From Oscillibacter sp. (GTDB lineage: Bacteria; Bacillota; Clostridia; Oscillospirales; Oscillospiraceae): a stretch of 64,000 nt of DNA. Below the pieces are notes generated by a model. The model was not told the DNA's origin. It made no database searches and saw nothing but the letters and a program-made list of their open reading frames with translations. The translations under genes and the position numbers were made by a program. The DNA is taken from positions 84,743 to 148,742 of the forward strand of contig JAAWGR010000001.1 of the NCBI GenBank assembly GCA_022795445.1. Direction: 5' to 3'. Positions 58,769 to 64,000 of this stretch are shown piece by piece (positions within the stretch are counted from its first letter, which is position 1; each line of letters starts with the position of its first letter).

Positions 58769-60031
58769 TCAACCGAACAGGGAGATCATGACGCCTGCCG
58801 CGATAGCGGAGCCGATGACGCCCGCCACGTTGGGGCCCATGGCGTGCATGAGCAGGAAGTTGCTGGGGTTGGCCTTCTGGCCCTCCACCTGGGAGACCCG
58901 GGCGGCCATCGGCACGGCGGACACGCCGGCGGAACCGATGAGGGGATTGATTTTCTCTTTCAGGAACAGGTTCATGATCTTGGCGAGGATGACGCCGCCG
59001 GCGGTGCCGAAGCCGAAGGCTACGATGCCCATGACCATGATGGCGATGGTTTGCAGGGACAGGAAGGTCCGTCCAGTGGCGGTGCAGCCGACGGACACGC
59101 CCAGGAAGATGGTGACGATGTTGATCAGTTCATTCTGCACGGTCTTGCTGAGGCGGTCCACAACGCCGGATTCCTTGAACAGGTTGCCCAGCATCAGGCA
59201 GGCGATCAGCGGCGCGGCGGAGGGCACCAGCAGGGCCACAAACGCGGCGACCATGATCGGGAAGATGATTTTTTCCCGCTTGGAAACCTGCCGCAGGGGC
59301 TTCATAACGATCTTACGCTCCGCCTCCGTGGTCAGCAGGCGCATGATGGGAGGCTGGATGACGGGGACCAGGGCCATGTAGGAGTATGCGGCCACGGCGA
59401 TGGGGCCCAGCAGTTCAGGGGCCAGCATGGTGGCGCCGTAGATAGCCGTAGGGCCGTCCGCGCCGCCGATGATGCCGATGGAACCGGACTGGGCGGGGGT
59501 GAAGATGCCGGACAGGTTGCAGCCGACGAAGGTCATGAAGATGCCCAGTTGGGCGGCCGCGCCCAGGAGCAGGCTCTTGGGGTTTGCGATCAGGGGGCCA
59601 AAGTCGGTCATCGCGCCCACGCCCATGAAGATCAGGCAGGGATAAACGCCCAGTTTGACGCCCAGGTACAGGATGTCGACCAAGCCTGCCGAAACCGATT
59701 GCCCCACAGTGACGGTGGCCAGAACGGCGTCGGAGACGTTTGCGCTGGCCAGTTCGTTGATAAATTCTTGTGTAACTTCCGCGCCGCCGATCAATTCCCA
59801 ATGGATATGACCGCCTGCGAAAAAGATTTCGTGGAACATGTTCGCGCCGGGCAGGTTCGTAATGAGCATACCGAACGCGATGGGGACCAGCAGCAGGGGC
59901 TCAAATTTTTTCACAATGCCCAGGTACAGAAGACCGCAGGCAATGACCAGCATAATCAGGCATTTCCAGTTGTCGCCCTGGGCGAACAGGGCGAAGCCTG
60001 AGCTGTTCACAAAATCCAATATAGCTTGCAT
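58769..60031 (-). CDS. oadB: Na+-translocating decarboxylase beta subunit OadB
   Basis: A 420-residue integral membrane subunit that decarboxylates carboxy-biotin and drives Na+ export. It has about ten hydrophobic segments and family blocks [54 protein letters not shown], and [13 protein letters not shown]-like [20 protein letters not shown]. It uses the Na+ gradient for transport or motility. It sits 13 bases before oadA on the minus strand. Confidence 0.95.
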   Translation of the reverse strand: MQAILDFVNSSGFALFAQGDNWKCLIMLVIACGLLYLGIVKKFEPLLLVPIAFGMLITNLPGANMFHEIFFAGGHIHWELIGGAEVTQEFINELASANVSDAVLATVTVGQSVSAGLVDILYLGVKLGVYPCLIFMGVGAMTDFGPLIANPKSLLLGAAAQLGIFMTFVGCNLSGIFTPAQSGSIGIIGGADGPTAIYGATMLAPELLGPIAVAAYSYMALVPVIQPPIMRLLTTEAERKIVMKPLRQVSKREKIIFPIMVAAFVALLVPSAAPLIACLMLGNLFKESGVVDRLSKTVQNELINIVTIFLGVSVGCTATGRTFLSLQTIAIMVMGIVAFGFGTAGGVILAKIMNLFLKEKINPLIGSAGVSAVPMAARVSQVEGQKANPSNFLLMHAMGPNVAGVIGSAIAAGVMISLFG

Positions 60032-60050
60032 ACAACGTCCTCCAGCCCGG

Positions 60051-60392
60051 TTACTGGATCACGCACAGCAGCGTGCCGGATTCCACAGCCGCGCCCTTGG
60101 CGGCGTTGATGGAAGCGACCTTACCGTCGCAGGGGCACATGATCTCGTTTTCCATCTTCATGGCTTCCAGGATCATCAGCACGTCGCCCTTTTTCACGGA
60201 CGCGCCCTGGGAGACCTTGACGTCCAGGATGGTGCCGGGCATAGGGCTGGTGACCTGTTCTCCGCCGGCGGGTACGGCGGCAGGGGCCGGGGCGGCAGCG
60301 GGGGCTGCGGCAGGGGCCGGGGCGGCGCCGGTCAGCGCTTCCAGTTCAATCTCGTAGGGGGTGCCGTTAACGGTCACTCTGTACTTTTTCAT
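60051..60392 (-). CDS. Stand-alone biotin carboxyl carrier protein
   Basis: A 113-residue carrier. A short N-terminal strand region ([20 protein letters not shown]), an Ala/Pro-rich flexible linker (about 25-45), and a biotinyl domain with the biotin Lys in [10 protein letters not shown]. It shuttles CO2 between OadA and OadB. The linker lets it swing between the two. It is co-transcribed with oadB (19-base gap). Confidence 0.95.
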   Translation of the reverse strand: MKKYRVTVNGTPYEIELEALTGAAPAPAAAPAAAPAPAAVPAGGEQVTSPMPGTILDVKVSQGASVKKGDVLMILEAMKMENEIMCPCDGKVASINAAKGAAVESGTLLCVIQ

Positions 60393-60417
60393 AGCAGTTT
60401 TCTCCTTCTCTTCTTTC

Positions 60418-60696
60418 TCACAGTTTTTTCAGGGACAAAATGCGGATACCTGTAATGTCGGTTCCGAGCTCCTCCGCCAAGGCGGCGGAAACGGCGGCGA
60501 CCAGTTCCTGACGGTTCGGTTCTGAGGCCGTGGGGACCGCGCTCTTGACGGCGGGCGCCGGGGCCGGAGACGGGGCTGCGGACGGTGTTCCGCTGAAGAT
60601 CTTGCCCATGATCGTCGTCAGGACGATCAGGCAGACCAGGCCGAAGAACACGGTGCCCATACCCATCAGGCAGACAAATAAGCTGGAATATTCCAT
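60418..60696 (-). CDS. oadG: Na+-translocating decarboxylase gamma subunit OadG
   Basis: A 92-residue single-pass subunit: an N-terminal membrane helix (LFVCLMGMGTVFFGLVCLIVLTTI), an Ala/Pro-rich linker and a short C-terminal helix-strand part. In this family it stabilises the complex and binds Zn2+. ATG 60696 is preferred; GGGAGGGAG lies upstream. It is the first gene of the operon. Confidence 0.85.
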   Translation of the reverse strand: MEYSSLFVCLMGMGTVFFGLVCLIVLTTIMGKIFSGTPSAAPSPAPAPAVKSAVPTASEPNRQELVAAVSAALAEELGTDITGIRILSLKKL

Positions 60697-60727
60697 ATGC
60701 TCCCTCCCAAATATAAGATACCCACCT

Positions 60728-60756
60728 ATTGTATCAAGTCCCGCAGAAAAAAACAA
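60728..60756 (-). promoter_or_regulatory. Promoter for the oad operon
   Basis: On the minus strand TTGTTT, a 17-base spacer and TACAAT, 32 bases before the oadG ATG. Confidence 0.65.
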
Positions 60757-60918
60757 GACTTTGTGAAATTTTTATCTCCCTTTTTACACGATTTCTTTTC
60801 GCCAACGGTCTCGACGGACAGGGGGGGTTATGGTATGATGGCTGAAATACAGCAAATTGCCGGGAAATCGCTGTTTTGCGGTAGGATTTTCAGCGTTTTG
60901 GAGAAAGGGTGGATATTT

Positions 60919-61599
60919 ATGCAATATGCAGAGGTGCTCCCGGGCCGTTTCCTTGACCGTCCGAACCGGTTTATTGCGCATGTGGAGACAGCGGAGGGGG
61001 TCCAGACGGTCCACGTAAAGAATACAGGCCGCTGCCGGGAGCTGCTGGTCCCGGGTGCGGCAGTCTATTTGGAGCGGTGCGGCAACCCGGCGCGGAAGAC
61101 GGCGTATGACCTGATTGCCGTACAGAAGGGAGAGCGGTTGATCAACATGGATTCTCAAGCGCCGAACAAGGTGTTTGCGGAGTGGGCGGCGGGACTTCTG
61201 CCGGAGGGCGCGCAGCTCCACAGCGAGTATGTATATGGGGATTCCCGCTTGGATTTTTGCATCGAGACGGCAAAAAACCTCCACTTTGTGGAGGTCAAGG
61301 GTGTAACATTGGAGGAAAACGGCGCGGCGCGGTTCCCCGACGCCCCGACGGAACGGGGGGTGAAGCATATCCGGGAACTGCAAAAAGCGGCGGAGCAGGG
61401 TATAGGGGCCACACTGTTTTTTGTGGTGCAGATGATGGGGATTCAAAGCGTCGCACCCAACGACGCGACCCATCCCGCCTTTGGGGATGCGCTCCGGGAG
61501 GCGGCGTCGCACGGCGTAAACGTCTTGGCCTACGACTGTGCGGTAACGGCGGATAGCCTGGCCATCCGCCGTCCCGTACCGGTGCTTTTGGACGCTTAA
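60919..61599 (+). CDS. sfsA: SfsA family protein (sugar fermentation stimulation homologue)
   Basis: A 226-residue SfsA. Typical blocks: PGRFLDRPNRFIAHVETAEG, VHVKNTGRCRELLVPGAAVY, RLDFCIETAKNLHFVEVKGV, then FPDAPTERGVKHIRELQKAA. It has a nuclease-like core, and a role in DNA or sugar-gene regulation is debated. ATG 60919 has GAAAGGGTGG upstream; the track ORF reads 74 codons too far. Its stop overlaps the convergent ECF gene by four bases. Confidence 0.93.
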   Translation: MQYAEVLPGRFLDRPNRFIAHVETAEGVQTVHVKNTGRCRELLVPGAAVYLERCGNPARKTAYDLIAVQKGERLINMDSQAPNKVFAEWAAGLLPEGAQLHSEYVYGDSRLDFCIETAKNLHFVEVKGVTLEENGAARFPDAPTERGVKHIRELQKAAEQGIGATLFFVVQMMGIQSVAPNDATHPAFGDALREAASHGVNVLAYDCAVTADSLAIRRPVPVLLDA

Positions 61600-62168
61600 T
61601 GAAACTGGGGGAAGGACTGCCGCACATAAGCGCTGCGGAGCAGGGCGGCTGCCAGCAGCGTGGAAGACGCGGCGCCGAAAATCGCCTGTACCAGATTGCT
61701 GGGGATTCCGGCGGCGCTGCCTGCGAGGCAGAGGGTAAAGGCGCTTCCCTGGCTGGAAAGGAAGGTCAGCAGCGCGTCAAACAGCCAGTAACCGACAACC
61801 ATCGGAACTTCCGCCGCTACGGCGCAGAAGGGCAGGCTCCATCCTTTTTTGCCCAGCGCACGAAACAGCCCTGCGGCCACTACAGCCATAACTGCCTTGA
61901 TGATCAGCGTTGCGGGGACATACACGGCGTAACCGGACAGCAGGTCCGCCATAGCTGGGCCGAGGCCGCCGGCGACTGCGCCGTAAACCGGTCCCAGCAG
62001 GAAGGCGCCCAGGATGACAGCTGCATCCCCCAGGTTCATGTATCCGCCAGTGGGGGAGGGGATCTGGATGACCATCGTCGCCACACAGCCCAGGGCTGCG
62101 AAAAGAGCCGTCATAACCAGCAGACGCGCCGGGTTTTGTGCCGGTACTCGTTCCATTGTTTTTTCCAT
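61596..62168 (-). CDS. ECF transporter S component, probable vitamin B6 type
   Basis: A 190-residue membrane protein with about six helices: MTALFAALGCVATMVIQIPS, YMNLGDAAVILGAFLLGPVY, AVAGGLGPAMADLLSGYAVY and SNLVQAIFGAASSTLLAAAL. This pattern fits the riboflavin/pyridoxine-type ECF S components that bind a vitamin and use a shared EcfAAT energy module (not in the window). Divergence from a MocR/PdxR regulator suggests pyridoxine (PdxU-like). The ATG follows AAGGAG by 9 bases. Confidence 0.78.
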   Translation of the reverse strand: MEKTMERVPAQNPARLLVMTALFAALGCVATMVIQIPSPTGGYMNLGDAAVILGAFLLGPVYGAVAGGLGPAMADLLSGYAVYVPATLIIKAVMAVVAAGLFRALGKKGWSLPFCAVAAEVPMVVGYWLFDALLTFLSSQGSAFTLCLAGSAAGIPSNLVQAIFGAASSTLLAAALLRSAYVRQSFPQFH

Positions 62169-62201
62169 CGTTCAGCACTCCTTTTCCAATTGGATGTTGC
62201 T

Positions 62202-62230
62202 ATCATAACGCAGATGTGGTAGGATGAAAA
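62202..62230 (-). promoter_or_regulatory. Promoter for the ECF S component, in the divergent MocR gap
   Basis: On the minus strand TTTTCA, a 17-base spacer and TATGAT. The 105-base gap also must hold the regulator's own promoter and operator. No clear direct repeats were defined by eye. Confidence 0.6.
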
Positions 62231-62273
62231 TATCCAAAACTGTTCTTTTTTATAAGGTCAGAGAAGGTGCGCT

Positions 62274-63668
62274 ATGCTGACATATAACCTGGAGGCCCGG
62301 GAGGGCTTGCCGCTGTATGAATACCTCTACCGCCGCATCCGTACAGACATTCTGGATGGGACCCTTGCGGCAGATGAGCGTTTGCCGTCCAAACGGACGC
62401 TGGCGGAACATTTGCAGGTGTCGGTTGTGACCGTGGAGGGAGCTTACCGGCAGTTAGAGGCGGAGGGTTACGTGTGTACCCGTCCCCGGCAGGGGTTTTT
62501 CGTTTTGCCGGTCGAGCGGACCGCGCCGCCGGACGCTGTGCCGGAAAGGAATGTGCTGCCGTCCATCCCGCCTCCCGTATGGCGGCTGGATCTGCGGAAC
62601 AACCACGTGGGCGGCGTAAGGTTTCCGGCGTCGGTCTGGGCGCGGCTGACCCGGCAGGCGCTGAGCGACGGCGGCTTGTTCGACCCGCTGCCGCACCAGG
62701 GCCTTTTGGCCTTGCGGCAGGCGATTGCGGGCAGCCTGCGGGACTTCCGCGGCATGGCGGTCTCGCCAGAGCAGATTATCGTCGGCGCAGGGGCAGAATA
62801 TCTTTACTTGATATTGGTACAGCTGCTGGACGGGAACCGTAAGGCTGTGTTTGCCTTGGAGGACCCAGGTTATCCGAAAATCCGGCAGGTATACGGCAAA
62901 TGGGGGGCGGACTGCCGTCCGGTTCCGCTGGACAGCCAGGGGGTTTGTCCGGACGCATTGGAAGCGGTCAAGGCCAATGTTCTCCACATCTCTCCGGCTC
63001 ACCATTATCCTACCGGTATCGTCACCCCAATTGCACGGAGGCAGGCGCTGCTGCGTTGGGCGGAAGGGGCGAACGGGGTGATCATTGAGGACGATTATGA
63101 CAGTGAACTTCGGTTTGCAGGACGGCCGATCCCGACGCTTCAGAGCATCGACGCCGCTGGGCGGGTGGTCTATATGAATACGTTTTCGCAGACGATTTCC
63201 CCCTCCATGCGCGTAGGATTCATGGTACTGCCGCCCTGGCTGTTGGAACGATACCGCCAGGAGCTGGATTTTTATGCCTGTACGGTTCCGGCGTTGGAAC
63301 AGCAGGTTCTGGCGCGGTTTCTTTCAGGAGGATGGTATGACCAGCATGTAAACCGTCTGCGTAAGGAGTACCGGACACGCCGTGCCGCGGTGCTGGAGGC
63401 TTTTGCATCCAGCGCTTTTGCCGGCAAGGTGACGATCCAGGAGCAGGGGGCGGGACTGCATTTTTTGCTTCGGCTGGACACGGCGCAGAGCGACGAAGCC
63501 CTCCGCAAGAAAGCGGAGGGCCTGGGCGTGCGTTTAGGCTTTTTGTCGGAGTATGCAGAGATTCCGCATCCGGACTATGAACACACGTTGGTTGTAAATT
63601 ATGCTGGACTGGATGCGGAGCGTCTGCCGGAGGCGATGGAATTATTGGAGGAAATTTTTAGCGTTTAG
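62274..63668 (+). CDS. MocR/PdxR-type transcriptional regulator (GntR-aminotransferase fusion)
   Basis: A 464-residue fusion. The N-terminal GntR winged helix (EYLYRRIRTDILDGTLAADE, RTLAEHLQVSVVTVEGAYRQ) is followed by a class I aminotransferase-like domain with VGAGAEYLYLILVQLL, SPAHHYPTGIVTPIARR, EDDYDSELRF and the PLP Lys region VYMNTFSQTISPSMRVG. In that region the usual SK-type lysine position is not obvious (Ser-Gln follows). The GntR-aminotransferase fusion controls B6, GABA or taurine genes in relatives. It is divergent from the ECF S component, its likely target. Confidence 0.85.
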   Translation: MLTYNLEAREGLPLYEYLYRRIRTDILDGTLAADERLPSKRTLAEHLQVSVVTVEGAYRQLEAEGYVCTRPRQGFFVLPVERTAPPDAVPERNVLPSIPPPVWRLDLRNNHVGGVRFPASVWARLTRQALSDGGLFDPLPHQGLLALRQAIAGSLRDFRGMAVSPEQIIVGAGAEYLYLILVQLLDGNRKAVFALEDPGYPKIRQVYGKWGADCRPVPLDSQGVCPDALEAVKANVLHISPAHHYPTGIVTPIARRQALLRWAEGANGVIIEDDYDSELRFAGRPIPTLQSIDAAGRVVYMNTFSQTISPSMRVGFMVLPPWLLERYRQELDFYACTVPALEQQVLARFLSGGWYDQHVNRLRKEYRTRRAAVLEAFASSAFAGKVTIQEQGAGLHFLLRLDTAQSDEALRKKAEGLGVRLGFLSEYAEIPHPDYEHTLVVNYAGLDAERLPEAMELLEEIFSV

Positions 63669-63720
63669 CGAAAGCTGTCCATGCCCCAACGATTCCGCAC
63701 CAGCGGCACCAGCGGCAGCG

Positions 63721-63852
63721 GAAGGAGCACCCAGCTCCCAGCGGCCCCCGCAGCAGCGGCAGCAGAAGAAGTACCCAGCTCCCAGCGGCCCCCGCACCAG
63801 CGACAGCAGAAGCAGCACCCAGCCCCCAGCGGCCCCCGCAGCAGCGGCAGCG
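63721..63852 (+). repeat. 44-bp minisatellite, three tandem units
   Basis: Three GC-rich 44-base units begin at 63721, 63765 and 63809 (GAAGGAGCACCCAGC, GAAGAAGTACCCAGC, GAAGCAGCACCCAGC), each containing AGCGGCCCCCGCA. A fourth GAAG start at 63853 leads into repeat copy C. The period is not a multiple of three, so the same repeat peptide appears in all minus frames of the ORF track; these ORFs are not genes. Copy A carries a single 41-base version. Confidence 0.9.
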
Positions 63853-64000
63853 GAAGGAGAGGCATGCCAAATCAGCATGGACTTCTCGTATGCAGAAGTA
63901 GGCACAGAAGGATTCCACCGGGCCCAAAAATCCCCCGCGGGGCGTCTTTTTCTCTTTTGGACCGTGAACGGCCCGTTTTCTCTTTTTCTTCGCGAAGAAA
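63853..64000 (+). repeat. Dispersed intergenic repeat, copy C (cut by the window end)
   Basis: GAAGGAGAGGCATGCCAAAT, CAGCATGGACTTCTCGT and the core from GATTCCACCGG at 63911 match copy A closely, including the GGGGCGTC-TTTTTCTC terminator-like part, the CCGTGAACGG mini-stem and the left arm of the long hairpin with loop CGCG. The window ends inside the right arm. The 332 bases after pdxR-like therefore hold only repeats. Confidence 0.9.

Noticed and set aside
58622-60001. 459-aa plus-strand ORF opposite oadB
   Set aside because: His/Gly/Gln-rich shadow of the membrane subunit gene.
63721-63852. Possible CRISPR array
   Set aside because: The units are directly abutting with no unique spacers and no cas genes are near.
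63642-63927. Three overlapping minus-strand ORFs (66-89 aa) rich in Leu/Pro/Gly/Ala near the window end
   Set aside because: They are the 44-bp minisatellite translated in three frames; the same peptide appears in each frame, as expected from a non-codon period.
1-64000. tRNA, rRNA or tmRNA genes and IS elements
   Set aside because: No cloverleaf-like stretch, CCA end, rRNA signature or transposase was seen on either strand, within the limits of reading by eye.

Overview
The window looks like a chromosomal segment of a Gram-positive, flagellated member of Clostridia, most likely Oscillospiraceae (Flavonifractor, Lawsonibacter or Intestinimonas-like). This is inferred from the PolC-type replicase, the Bacillus-style flgM-flgN-flgK-flgL-yviE-fliW-csrA order behind a sigma-D promoter, strong AGGAGG ribosome binding sites with several TTG/GTG starts, high-GC coding sequence, SLH-domain surface protein, ECF transporter and Na+-pumping decarboxylase. 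No tRNA, rRNA, CRISPR array, prophage or transposase was seen.

Region 1 (1-10.1 kb) is motility: the 3' end of cheA, then cheW, cheR and cheB, a terminator, a sigma-D promoter, and a co-directional run flgM, flgN, flgK, flgL, yviE-like, fliW, csrA and a yjfB-like small gene. FlgK and FlgL both carry a related repeat-bearing insertion. Region 2 (10.2-24 kb) is accessory: lipoproteins, a cluster of broken genes (PadR regulator, a membrane partner, a secreted or membrane protein and a small membrane protein) around an intact HAD phosphatase, an exported amidase, glyA, a 24-cysteine small protein behind a sigma-K-like promoter, a metallo-beta-lactamase-fold enzyme, pcrA and an SLH-transglutaminase protein.

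Region 3 (24-39.4 kb) begins with rarA, an S1-domain protein, DUF951, a thioesterase and an AT-rich island with a divergent ribbon-helix-helix gene. It then holds the classic Firmicutes cluster pyrH-frr-uppS-(hypothetical)-cdsA-dxr-rseP-ispG-polC, which links translation recycling, isoprenoid and lipid precursor synthesis and replication. Region 4 (39.4-53.2 kb) has ferritin, a SUKH-type protein, a spermidine/putrescine ABC operon potABCD with a FlK-like thioesterase, a pseudouridine synthase, two unknown genes, DUF1643, acpP-rnc, a DUF362 ferredoxin-like protein and murI-DUF1934.

Region 5 (53.2-64 kb) has argS, a GNAT, malQ, a four-gene Na+-translocating oxaloacetate decarboxylase operon, sfsA, and a divergent pair of an ECF S-component and a MocR regulator that together suggest vitamin B6 uptake control. 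Three copies of a dispersed intergenic repeat (about 23.74, 27.69 and 63.85 kb) with a terminator-like hairpin and a long AT-rich hairpin are the most unusual non-coding feature; the last copy is preceded by a 44-bp minisatellite. Most promoter calls rest on eye-matched -35/-10 boxes and are predictions.
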